A stretch of DNA of 7,294 nucleotides from positions 1 to 7,294 of the forward strand of contig JAXDBV010000270.1 of assembly GCA_034678415.1 (NCBI GenBank). Direction: 5' to 3'. The position numbers were made by a program, and so were the translations under genes. This document shows, one piece after another, positions 1 through 7,061 of the stretch (position 1 is the first letter of the stretch; the number at the start of each line of letters is the position of its first letter). The notes beneath the pieces are model-generated. The model worked only from the letters and a program-made list of their open reading frames with translations, made no database searches and was not told the DNA's origin. This DNA comes from JAXDBV01 sp034678415 (GTDB taxonomy: Bacteria; Bacteroidota; Bacteroidia; Bacteroidales; VadinHA17).

Positions 1-1155
1 GGTAAAGGGTATCTCAGACAGGAAAGCATCCCGTCAAAGGTTGAATACGTAAAAAATCCATTTACCAGCGAACCCGACATACCGGTAATATACGGCACCG
101 GATTCATCAGGCAGACAAACCATGAAATCACCTGCGATATTGATATTTTCGCATCCTCATTTTTCATGTTGTCACGCTGGGAAGAATATGTGTTGCCTTT
201 CCGTGATGAACATTACCGCTTCCCCGGGGAACGATCCCTCGCCCATACACATGGATTCCTCACCAGGCCGTTAGTGAATGAATATGTTGAAATGCTCTGG
301 AAGATGTTGACAGTCCTGGGATATTCATACCCGCGAAAAACCAGGAGATTTCACATCAAACCTACCCATGATATCGATGAGATACGTTTCTGGAACCTTA
401 AACGAACTGTATCGCTGCCGGGAAATATTGCGGGAGACCTGTTAAAAAGGAAGTCTGCCCGACTGGCTTTTAAAAGAATGACCGGTTTTATTGCCACGCT
501 TCTTAATCCTTCCAGGGACCCCGATAATTATTTTGAACGATTCATGGATCTTGCTGAAAAAACGGGTACAAGGGCAGATTTCAACTTCATTGCCGGCGGC
601 ACATCTCCTTATGATCCGGGCTACCCACTGAACAACCGTTTCTGTCAGCTCTTATTTGATTCCATCATCAAACGGGGCCACAACATTGGAATTCATCCCT
701 CATATCATTCCTTCAGGCATCGGCAAATGCTGGAGGCTGAGCTGGAATTGCTTAGGGCTCTTTCGCATGCCCCGGTTGAGTCATCCCGTCAGCATTACCT
801 GAGATTCGAAGTCCCAGCAACCTGGCAGATGCTGGAACAAGCCGGAATTAAAAAAGACAGTTCCTTGTATTACCCCGGATTCCCCGGCTTCAGGTGCGGC
901 ACCTGCTATGAATACCCTGTATTTGATTTTATCCGTAAAAAAGAGCTGTATCTTACAGAACACCCCTTGCTTCTGATGGACAGATGCTTATTAAATAAAA
1001 CCATGGATGAAGCATCATACACGGTAAAGAATCTTGTTGAAATGACACGGAAATACGAAGGCACGTTCGTTTTCCTCTGGCATAACCGGAACTATCAGTG
1101 GCCGGGAAAAAACTCCATTGAGTCATTGTTTAAAAAAGAGCTTTATGGACTCTAG
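1..1155 (+). CDS. Polysaccharide deacetylase family protein, 5'-truncated by the window edge
   Basis: The frame is open from base 1 to the TAG at 1153-1155, so the gene begins upstream and the first ATG in the window (166) is internal. The N-terminal part holds the 'FFMLSRWEEY' signature (about 154-189). I associate it with the uncharacterised domain (DUF7033 type) that precedes NodB-like deacetylase domains in Bacteroidota. The catalytic half follows. THDID (364-378) fits the metal-binding/catalytic Asp motif. GIHPSYHS (688-711) fits the second, histidine motif. RQHYLRFE (787-810) and the DSS...GFRCGT segment (about 856-903) are family-typical, and WHNRNY (1078-1095) supplies a late histidine. 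Carbohydrate esterase family 4 enzymes remove N- or O-acetyl groups from sugars. The substrate here is unknown but is presumably the glycan made by this locus. No signal peptide can be judged because the N-terminus is missing. Its stop overlaps the next gene by 11 bases. The family is secure; activity is inferred. Confidence 0.88.
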   Translation, partial: GKGYLRQESIPSKVEYVKNPFTSEPDIPVIYGTGFIRQTNHEITCDIDIFASSFFMLSRWEEYVLPFRDEHYRFPGERSLAHTHGFLTRPLVNEYVEMLWKMLTVLGYSYPRKTRRFHIKPTHDIDEIRFWNLKRTVSLPGNIAGDLLKRKSARLAFKRMTGFIATLLNPSRDPDNYFERFMDLAEKTGTRADFNFIAGGTSPYDPGYPLNNRFCQLLFDSIIKRGHNIGIHPSYHSFRHRQMLEAELELLRALSHAPVESSRQHYLRFEVPATWQMLEQAGIKKDSSLYYPGFPGFRCGTCYEYPVFDFIRKKELYLTEHPLLLMDRCLLNKTMDEASYTVKNLVEMTRKYEGTFVFLWHNRNYQWPGKNSIESLFKKELYGL

Positions 1156-2308
1156 GCACGGACAGGTGTTGATGGCTGTATGCAATTATTTCAATCCCGA
1201 CAACAGGGTTTTTCGTGCTGCGGATACACTTCAGAAAGAAGGATACCGTGTAACGGTGCTGGCTTACCATAAGCCCGGTCTGCCGGAAACCGAGGTGTTG
1301 GGTTCCGGATTTCAGCTCCAGCGAATAAAAATTTCCCTTCCCTTAATAAAACCAGGCCGGATTGCCAATTGTCTCATGTACCAGCTGTTTAAGTATAAAG
1401 CCCGGAAAACAGCCCGGAATTTACGTCCGGATTTTATTCACGCACACGACTATAACGCATTATTCCTTGGAAAATACGGGAAAAAGAAATTCGGTTCAAG
1501 GGTGATATATGATAACCATGAATATTTCCAGGATCTGCGCTACCTGCACAGGTATCCGTTGCTCGTAAGGAAATTGATTGCCGCCTATGAAAGAAGAATG
1601 CTCAGAAAATTCGTGGACCGGTTTATTGTGGTTTCGCCGGGGATCAGGGATGCATACCGGTCAATGTACCGCGGGGAAATACATATCGTAAGGAATATCC
1701 CCGATATAAGGGAGGATGCAACGCAAGAGGTTCACAATAACGACGACCTCCGCACCTTCTTGAATGAGCAGAACCAACTTCAAAGGAAACTGTTTCTGTA
1801 CCTCGGCACCAATACTCAGCGGGGAAGAGGGCTGGATTTTCTGATCAACCTCCTGGAGCAGATCGGATCTGAATATGGACTGGTAGTGCTGGGCATAAAG
1901 TCAGACAGTGAAAAGGAAACGCTGCTGAAAAAACTGGAAAAACAACATCTTCTGGAAAGATCATTTATCGGCTATTCTCATCCCATCGCTGTTTTGAAAA
2001 AACTGTCCGGTTTCTTTTTCATGGGCGTGTCGCTGATTGAACCCATTTATTTCTCTTACCTTCATTCTTTGCCCAATAAACTATTCGAGTATCTGCATAT
2101 GGGGCTGCCGGTGTTATCTTCCGATATCCCCGATCAGGGTGAACTCATCAGGAAATACCATTGCGGGGTGGTGGTTCCCTTCGATCTGCAGGTGGCAAAA
2201 CAGAAAATCATGCAGTTCACCCCTGATCCGGATGCGGTAGAAAACGTAATTGCAGACCTCAGCTGGGACAAGGAAAGCAAAATCCTGCTGGATATTTATG
2301 AATACTGA
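1145..2308 (+). CDS. GT4-like glycosyltransferase (first of three)
   Basis: This 387-residue protein has the two-Rossmann-domain (GT-B) layout of retaining family 4 glycosyltransferases, which transfer a sugar from a nucleotide-sugar to a lipid-linked acceptor at the cytoplasmic face of the inner membrane. In the N-terminal domain, residues about 12-30 (VCNYFNPDNRVFRAADTLQ) are the acceptor-side loop. HAHD (99-102) and DNHEYF (123-128) are typical of this subgroup. The linker reads VVSPGI...VRNIPD (162-187). The C-terminal domain starts at LFLYLGTNTQRGRGLD (216-231), the donor-binding loop, and contains SLPNKLFEYLHMGLPV (308-323). Glu315 there matches the second glutamate of the family's E-x7-E motif; the first is His307. 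A TTG at 1118 would add nine residues unlike the family's start, so ATG 1145 is preferred. It lies 11 bases inside the deacetylase gene with only a weak GAG upstream. Donor and acceptor sugars cannot be read from sequence. Confidence 0.87.
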   Translation: MDSRHGQVLMAVCNYFNPDNRVFRAADTLQKEGYRVTVLAYHKPGLPETEVLGSGFQLQRIKISLPLIKPGRIANCLMYQLFKYKARKTARNLRPDFIHAHDYNALFLGKYGKKKFGSRVIYDNHEYFQDLRYLHRYPLLVRKLIAAYERRMLRKFVDRFIVVSPGIRDAYRSMYRGEIHIVRNIPDIREDATQEVHNNDDLRTFLNEQNQLQRKLFLYLGTNTQRGRGLDFLINLLEQIGSEYGLVVLGIKSDSEKETLLKKLEKQHLLERSFIGYSHPIAVLKKLSGFFFMGVSLIEPIYFSYLHSLPNKLFEYLHMGLPVLSSDIPDQGELIRKYHCGVVVPFDLQVAKQKIMQFTPDPDAVENVIADLSWDKESKILLDIYEY

Positions 2309-3452
2309 ACTGAGGGGAAGCATCCTCATTTTTCAACGGTTAATCCCTTTATACAGGGCCGCTTTTTTCCGTTGTTTGTACAAAGAATGCGGTACGGTTG
2401 TCTGTTACAGCAGAACAAGAAAAGGAAGCAGTATGCAGTCTGCAGAGATAAATGATATCCCGGTCATATTGTTGAAGAGAATCATTTTCCCCATATCCGA
2501 ATCGTTCGTATACCAGAGGATTCTGCCGACACTGTTCAGGATCCGGCCACCGGTGGTGGTGAGCGAAGGATCGCCCAGTTATCTTACCTTATGGATGTTA
2601 TTACTATACAGGTTTTTTTTCAGGTATAAACTGATCATCTGGACACACGGCATCAGGTTCTATGAGTTAGACAAGCCCTTTACATCCATGAGGGGCAAAG
2701 TGCTTCGCTGGCTCTATAATCAGGCAGACGGATTGATCGTTTATTCGGATTCCAGAGCAGCTGTCATCAAAAAATACATCCATCGGCCGCAGAAGGTGTT
2801 TGTAGCCCGCAATACCATTGACACCAGTGAGCTTCTCACACTCTACTCCCGTCATCACGCCGCAGGAAAAGAAAAAATCAAACATGAACTGGGTATTACC
2901 CATCATAAAAATATTGTCTTTATCGGACGGCTGGTTCCCAGGAAAAGAATTGACATTCTGTTGAAAGCCTTTGCTCTGATTCCTGTTACACGGGATATCG
3001 GTTTGCAAATACTGGGAAACGGGCCTGACGAGGCGCTCGTTCGGCAATATGCTGAAAAATATCCCAACATCCATTACCATGGCCCGGTATACGACATGAA
3101 CCTGAACACCAGGTTCCTTTATGCTTCAGATCTTATGGTAATGCCCGGTTACGTCGGCTTATCCATTGTCCATGCATTTGCCATGGGATGTCCCGTGATA
3201 ACCTGTGTGTCTTCGACGGGAATCAATCTTCATTCCCCGGAAATCGAGTATCTGAAGAACGGTATCAACGGATTGGTGTGTGACCTCATTCCCGGGGAAT
3301 TAGCATCCCTGACAGTATCATTGCTGGAAGATGACAACAGGCTTACATCCCTCTCCCGGCAAGCCTTACATACCGCTTACCATGAGGCAGACCTCAAACA
3401 TATGCTAACAGGATTTCAAAACGCATTCTCATTTATGAAAAACCTTTTATAG
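2298..3452 (+). CDS. GT4-like glycosyltransferase with atypical donor-site motif (second of three)
   Basis: This 384-residue GT-B glycosyltransferase starts with a PLYRAAFFRCL segment (17-27), the conserved N-terminal loop (PxYRxxFF) of one GT4 branch. It continues with WTHGI (115-119), IVYSDSRAAVIKKY (147-160) and the linker ARNTID (170-175). The donor half has FIGRLVPRKRID (208-219), with Arg and Lys in the expected diphosphate-binding places, and ILGNGPD (238-244). The usual E-x7-E is replaced: MPGYVGLSIVHAFAMGCPV (282-300) has Gly284 and His292 where the two glutamates normally sit. The surrounding fold-defining residues are intact, so this looks like a subfamily trait and not decay. ATG 2298 was chosen over a TTG at 2250, because the extra 16 residues match nothing in the family and would overlap the upstream gene by 59 bases. 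As chosen, the overlap is 11 bases. It probably adds one sugar of the repeat unit; its specificity is unknown. Confidence 0.87.
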   Translation: MNTELRGSILIFQRLIPLYRAAFFRCLYKECGTVVCYSRTRKGSSMQSAEINDIPVILLKRIIFPISESFVYQRILPTLFRIRPPVVVSEGSPSYLTLWMLLLYRFFFRYKLIIWTHGIRFYELDKPFTSMRGKVLRWLYNQADGLIVYSDSRAAVIKKYIHRPQKVFVARNTIDTSELLTLYSRHHAAGKEKIKHELGITHHKNIVFIGRLVPRKRIDILLKAFALIPVTRDIGLQILGNGPDEALVRQYAEKYPNIHYHGPVYDMNLNTRFLYASDLMVMPGYVGLSIVHAFAMGCPVITCVSSTGINLHSPEIEYLKNGINGLVCDLIPGELASLTVSLLEDDNRLTSLSRQALHTAYHEADLKHMLTGFQNAFSFMKNLL

Positions 3453-3456
3453 AACC

Positions 3457-4719
3457 ATGAGCTTCAGAAACTGGTGGATATGGATGAAAAGCAAACCATG
3501 GTCATTAAAATGGTTTATCATTATACTCTTGATCAGGCCTGTAATCGATAATTTCTACTACCTGAAAGACATATCCCCGTTTCTTTCCCCCTTATATATT
3601 GTCGGATTATTAACACCGGTATTATGTATCTACGGGATCTTGAGGAATAAAAAAACCCGTTCTGTTATTGACAGGGTTTTCGGATGCTGGTCTTTTTTTG
3701 TATTGTTTGCATGCATATTTCTTTTTCTTTATGAGCCAAATAAACTCTCCGTCCTGCAGTTCTTCCTGAAACTTACCCTGCCGGTCTATCTGTTCTATTT
3801 TCTGAGGGTTTTCATAAAGACAAAAAGCGATATCATCGGTGTCATCTTTACCTTCATCATCTCCAGTGTGGTTGCGATGAGTATCCTTCTATACGAAATC
3901 ATATTTAATCCCATATCCGTTCAAATCAGCAGGGGTGTTGAACGCTTCCAGGGAGGTTATGCCGATGTTATGAACTATGCCATTTATGTTTCATTTGGAT
4001 TTCTGGGTTTTGCCTTTCTCTTTCTGAAAGAGCGGTTTTTCAGAACCGGGAAAACAGGCCTGATATGGATCTTTATTACCCTCGGAGTTGTCGTAACAGC
4101 CTTATTGAAGATCAACCACCTCATGACCATTATTGTGGTCGGCGTAACGCTCGTGTTATTGTTACTTTTTTCTTTCCGTACCCGGAAAAGTCTTGTTTTT
4201 GTTGTTTTCATAGCATCTTTCATTGTCATTACTTCCTTCGGTGAGAAAATATTCATTGAATCCGTTGATCCCTTAATTGAAAAGGATATTGAAATCATGG
4301 AAGGGGAAGGAAGGGAGGAACAGCTGTTTCATGGCCGATATGGCCGCTGGGAGTCCCTTTGGAATACCTTTACCCGTGAGCCGGTGATTGTCCAGTGTTT
4401 AGGATATCCCTTGTCAATGAAATATCCCTATGGCTTAATCGGAGGAAATGTTCATAATGATTTTCTCAGAATTCTCTTTTTTACAGGATACATTGGATTC
4501 ATCTTTTATCTTTTGTTTCTGTATATGTTATACCGGAAAATCCGGGTCCTTTCACCTCCCTTTGCATTTTTGGCATTAGGCAGCCTGATGGTTCTGTTGT
4601 TATACTCATTCAGTACCTTGCCAACCCTTTATCCTCCGCTCATGTATCCCTTGTTGTCGGTGTTCGCATTTTTATCCTTGCCGCGTCCATACCTTTATGA
4701 AAGCACCCGGAAAAGATAA
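3457..4719 (+). CDS. O-antigen polymerase/ligase-like polytopic membrane protein (Wzy/WaaL superfamily)
   Basis: The 420-residue protein is strongly hydrophobic, with about 10-12 predicted membrane spans by eye. They lie roughly at residues 18-34, 41-62, 74-92, 98-119, 124-150, 171-190, 201-217, 220-240, 245-261, 336-359, 368-385 and 389-408. The long polar stretch at about 262-335 fits the large periplasmic loop of the Wzy_C (O-antigen ligase) family. It holds GRYGRWESLW (293-302), the Arg-rich motif of that loop, and GGNVHNDFLRILFFTGYIG (329-347), the characteristic H-N-x-x-L...G-x-x-G signature with His333. Wzy enzymes polymerise undecaprenyl-linked repeat units in the periplasm; WaaL-type relatives transfer finished glycan to lipid A or another acceptor. 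The two are not separable by sequence alone. A position among glycosyltransferases favours a polymerase. ATG 3457 follows the previous stop by 4 bases. By eye the gene is more T-rich than its neighbours, as hydrophobic coding requires. Confidence 0.85.
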   Translation: MSFRNWWIWMKSKPWSLKWFIIILLIRPVIDNFYYLKDISPFLSPLYIVGLLTPVLCIYGILRNKKTRSVIDRVFGCWSFFVLFACIFLFLYEPNKLSVLQFFLKLTLPVYLFYFLRVFIKTKSDIIGVIFTFIISSVVAMSILLYEIIFNPISVQISRGVERFQGGYADVMNYAIYVSFGFLGFAFLFLKERFFRTGKTGLIWIFITLGVVVTALLKINHLMTIIVVGVTLVLLLLFSFRTRKSLVFVVFIASFIVITSFGEKIFIESVDPLIEKDIEIMEGEGREEQLFHGRYGRWESLWNTFTREPVIVQCLGYPLSMKYPYGLIGGNVHNDFLRILFFTGYIGFIFYLLFLYMLYRKIRVLSPPFAFLALGSLMVLLLYSFSTLPTLYPPLMYPLLSVFAFLSLPRPYLYESTRKR

Positions 4720-5827
4720 TATCATCATCATAGGGAAATTACCGCCACCTTACATCGGCACCACGGTATGGATGGAGATACTGCTGGAAACTTCCCTTAA
4801 GGTGCACTTCAACCTTCATTTCCTGAATACCAATGCGAATAAATCCCTCGGGGATTTTGGCCGGTTTTCTGTTAAGAAGGTTATGGCCAATCTTGGATTT
4901 TATATCGCATTATATAACACGATCCGTCGAGTAAAACCTGCTCTTGTCTTTCTACCCGTCAGCCAGACAATCGCCGGATTTATTAAGGATGCCGGTTTCA
5001 TTTTTATCAGCCGTCTTGCAGGCCGCCGGCCATTGATCATACTTCACGGAAGCAACTTTCTGAACTGGTACAACATCACAAACCGGCTATCCCGGTTACT
5101 GATCCGTAAGACATTGCATCATTGTTATGGCGCAGTGGTACTCGGCAAGGCACTTGTCCCGGTCTTCAAACCATTTTTCCCCGATGATAAAATTTTTGTC
5201 GCACCCAACGGGGGCAATTTCCCGGTTTATAAAAAGGAACAACGGGAAAACCATACAATAAAACTGTTATATATTGGCAATTTGTTCCCGGCCAAGGGCC
5301 CCGAGGATATTTTGCAAGCCCTTCGGCTGCTGGATGCCCCGGTATTGCAGCAAGTCACTTTAAATATGTACGGGCTGGCACCGCAGCCTGCGTTTACGGA
5401 TCGCCTGGAAAAAATGATCCTTGATTACCGCCTCCCGGTTAATATTGCTCCGGCAGTTACCGGTGAGCAGAAATTCAGGATATATTATGCATCCGATATC
5501 TTCATCTTCACCCCCAGGAGTCCTGAAGGATTGCCTTACACCATTATCGAAGCCTTATCGGCATCTCTTCCTGTCATTACCACCGGCCAGGGAGCCATAC
5601 CCGATGCGGTGGAAGATTCAATCAATGGGTTCATTGTCAGGCCTAATGCCCCGGAGGAAATTGCACAGAAAATCAGCTATTTTGTACGCTCCCCCGAAAT
5701 GATAAAAAAAATGGGGGAGGCCAGCAGGCTGAAATACGAATACCAGTTTACCGAAGAAAAAATGGCCGATGCCTATAAAAAAATCTTTGAAACCGTGATT
5801 CATGGAGTCCGTACCAAAGGAAAGTAA
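4697..5827 (+). CDS. GT4 glycosyltransferase with canonical E-x7-E motif (third of three)
   Basis: This 376-residue protein is the most orthodox family 4 glycosyltransferase of the three. The N-terminus IIIIGKLPPPYIGTTVWME (9-27) is a beta strand plus the proline/glycine loop near the active site. HGSN (117-120) and a GAVVLGKAL segment (145-153) follow. VAPNGG (168-173) marks the linker. The donor domain has LYIGNLFPAKGPEDIL (191-206), with Lys200 at the diphosphate-binding place. EGLPYTIIE (277-285) has Glu277 and Glu285 exactly eight apart, followed by the usual SLPVITT and the GQGAIPDAV/INGFIV elements (297-314). It should be an active retaining transferase working on the cytoplasmic face of the inner membrane; donor and acceptor are unknown. 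ATG 4697 lies 23 bases inside the polymerase gene and there is no Shine-Dalgarno sequence, so translation is probably coupled. Its own 3' end overlaps the CapA-like gene by 26 bases. Confidence 0.92.
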   Translation: MKAPGKDNIIIIGKLPPPYIGTTVWMEILLETSLKVHFNLHFLNTNANKSLGDFGRFSVKKVMANLGFYIALYNTIRRVKPALVFLPVSQTIAGFIKDAGFIFISRLAGRRPLIILHGSNFLNWYNITNRLSRLLIRKTLHHCYGAVVLGKALVPVFKPFFPDDKIFVAPNGGNFPVYKKEQRENHTIKLLYIGNLFPAKGPEDILQALRLLDAPVLQQVTLNMYGLAPQPAFTDRLEKMILDYRLPVNIAPAVTGEQKFRIYYASDIFIFTPRSPEGLPYTIIEALSASLPVITTGQGAIPDAVEDSINGFIVRPNAPEEIAQKISYFVRSPEMIKKMGEASRLKYEYQFTEEKMADAYKKIFETVIHGVRTKGK

Positions 5828-6878
5828 CCGTTTGCTGATCAATTTTTGCGGGGATGTGCTCCTGGGTGAGATGCCGGAGAACTATAAACGGGGCATCAAA
5901 ACCAGGATCCGGGAAAAGGGTATAAATCCCTTCCATTATGTCAGAAACGAGCTGGCTGCCGCTGATCTGAATGTAATCAATCTGGAATGTGTTCTTTCCG
6001 ATACATCTGAACGACAAAAGCCTTTTTCCGAATTCCTTCGTGCCACTCCCGACACGGTAAGGATCCTGGTGGAAAACCATATTCATGCAGCCAACCTGGC
6101 TAATAACCATACCCTTGATCACGGGATACTGGCTTTTCGTCAAACCCGGGATCTGCTTCTGGAAAATGGCATTCAGCCGTTCGGAGAACACCGGGATGCC
6201 TTTCAGAACGAGCCTGTAATCATTAAAAAGAAGGGAATAAAGCTGGCCTTCCTCGGTTATTACCTTGAAGAAACCCTGCCTCACGATGAATTCATCCGGT
6301 TAACCGAAACCATAGGCCGGTTGGTGGAGAAAACAAAAAAACAGGGATATCTCGTGGTTCTTTCCCTTCACTGGGGGCATGAGTACATCCATTTCCCAAC
6401 CTCACCAATGATAAATGCCGGAAAACACTTCATGGAATGCGGGACAGATATCATCTATGGCCATCACAGCCACCGCTTAAACGGAGCTATGATGTACCGA
6501 AATTCATTGTTCGCGCCTAGTCTCGGCAACTTTGTGTTTGAGGATATATTACCCAATAACAGAATCACCGCTATCCTCCAGGTTCAACTAGACGAGAGCG
6601 GAGTGATCAATCATACCCTCATTCCCTGTTTCATCAACAGGAATTTTCAACCCGTTCCTGCACCTAAACATTCAGCATACATCAACCGCCTTAATGGACT
6701 GTTAAGCATACTCCTCGAAGACAAACAATACGTGGAGAAATATGATCGCAAGGCCAGAAAAATGATAAAACACGGACATCTGATTAACAGGCTTAAAATC
6801 CGGTTCATGGTTCTGCTTCGATTTTATGTGTATATCGCCTTTTTTAAAACCTTACTGAAACATACCTTCCGCATATAG
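5802..6878 (+). CDS. CapA family protein (PGA_cap, metallophosphoesterase fold)
   Basis: The 358-residue protein carries all the landmark motifs of the CapA/PgsA capsule-synthesis family, which has a calcineurin-like metallophosphatase fold. These are GDVLLG (17-22, Asp18), NLEC (60-63), ATPDTV (81-86), ANNHTLDHG (100-108, with Asn102, His103 and Asp106), LHWGHEY (189-195), GHHSH (220-224) and SLGNFVF (240-246). The metal-ligand set looks complete, so an active enzyme is plausible. The family is required for poly-gamma-glutamate capsules in Bacillus, but members are also common in ordinary polysaccharide loci, where the substrate is not established. No PgsB/PgsC-like gene is visible, so poly-glutamate synthesis is not supported. 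There is no N-terminal signal peptide or anchor. The last 28 residues (about 331-358) are basic and hydrophobic and could attach it to the membrane. ATG 5802 overlaps the upstream gene by 26 bases, which implies co-translation. No terminator-like hairpin with a T-run follows the stop. Confidence 0.9.
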   Translation: MESVPKESNRLLINFCGDVLLGEMPENYKRGIKTRIREKGINPFHYVRNELAAADLNVINLECVLSDTSERQKPFSEFLRATPDTVRILVENHIHAANLANNHTLDHGILAFRQTRDLLLENGIQPFGEHRDAFQNEPVIIKKKGIKLAFLGYYLEETLPHDEFIRLTETIGRLVEKTKKQGYLVVLSLHWGHEYIHFPTSPMINAGKHFMECGTDIIYGHHSHRLNGAMMYRNSLFAPSLGNFVFEDILPNNRITAILQVQLDESGVINHTLIPCFINRNFQPVPAPKHSAYINRLNGLLSILLEDKQYVEKYDRKARKMIKHGHLINRLKIRFMVLLRFYVYIAFFKTLLKHTFRI

Positions 6879-7061
6879 CGCTGTTGTTTTGCATTTGCTC
6901 TCAGTCATCACATATGCTGCGCATCGCATTAATAATTTGTATTCGTCTGTCCGAAGCCATGCAGCTGAAATATGTTCCTGACAATTTTAATACCCTGATG
7001 ATCATAACAACCTTTGTATTGTCACTCATGCCACACAATGGAGTTACTTTAACTGTACCCT
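6879..7061 (+). other. Intergenic gap between CapA-like and CapK-like genes
   Basis: This 183-base stretch is the only real gap between genes in the window. A 62-codon frame runs through it (6884-7072), but it needs a TTG start, or ATG 6914 for 52 codons. It resembles no family I know and reads like random sequence with scattered hydrophobic residues, so I do not call it a gene. I see no GC-rich hairpin followed by a T-run, so no intrinsic terminator is supported. A small AT-rich palindrome, AGTTA-CTT-TAACT (7042-7054), lies 7 bases before the next start. It is too weak to name as a regulatory site. The gap may simply be leader sequence of the CapK-like gene. Confidence 0.5.
6985..7016 (+). 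promoter_or_regulatory. Possible weak Bacteroidota-type promoter for the CapK-like gene
   Basis: Bacteroidota promoters recognised by the primary sigma factor follow roughly TTTG, a spacer near 20, then TAnnTTTG. Here TTTT (6985-6988) is followed after 20 bases by AACCTTTG (7009-7016). That matches three of four -33 positions and five of six defined -7 positions. Transcription would begin near 7023, giving a leader of about 40 bases before ATG 7062. In AT-rich sequence such partial matches occur by chance, so this is a candidate only. It matters because the gap is where the tightly packed gene run stops. Confidence 0.2.

Noticed and set aside
1118..1144. Upstream TTG start for the first glycosyltransferase
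   Set aside because: The nine added residues are simply another frame of the deacetylase C-terminus, and ATG 1145 gives an N-terminus in keeping with the family.
2250..2297. Upstream TTG start for the second glycosyltransferase
   Set aside because: The 16 added residues precede the expected start of the first beta strand and come from out-of-frame reading of the previous gene.
2667..3080. 137-codon frame on the minus strand
   Set aside because: It is antisense to the second glycosyltransferase, whose motifs are clear in the + frame; no motif supports the reverse reading.
3984..4298. 104-codon frame on the minus strand
   Set aside because: It is antisense to the membrane-spanning polymerase gene; the basic, threonine-rich composition is what reverse reading of hydrophobic codons would give.
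5748..6284. 178-codon frame on the minus strand
   Set aside because: It lies antisense to the well-supported CapA-like and third glycosyltransferase genes, and its translation matches no family I recognise.
5802..6878. Poly-gamma-glutamate capsule synthesis suggested by the CapA-like gene
   Set aside because: No PgsB-like ligase or PgsC-like membrane protein is present, while glycosyltransferases and a Wzy-type protein surround it.
6914..6924. ATGC-TGC-GCAT inverted repeat, considered as part of a terminator after the CapA-like gene
   Set aside because: The stem is four base pairs with no T-run after it, so it does not meet the pattern of an intrinsic terminator.
7042..7054. Palindrome AGTTA-CTT-TAACT before the CapK-like start, considered as an operator or hairpin
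   Set aside because: The stem is only five base pairs and mostly A-T, the flanks do not extend it, and such a repeat is expected by chance in this composition.
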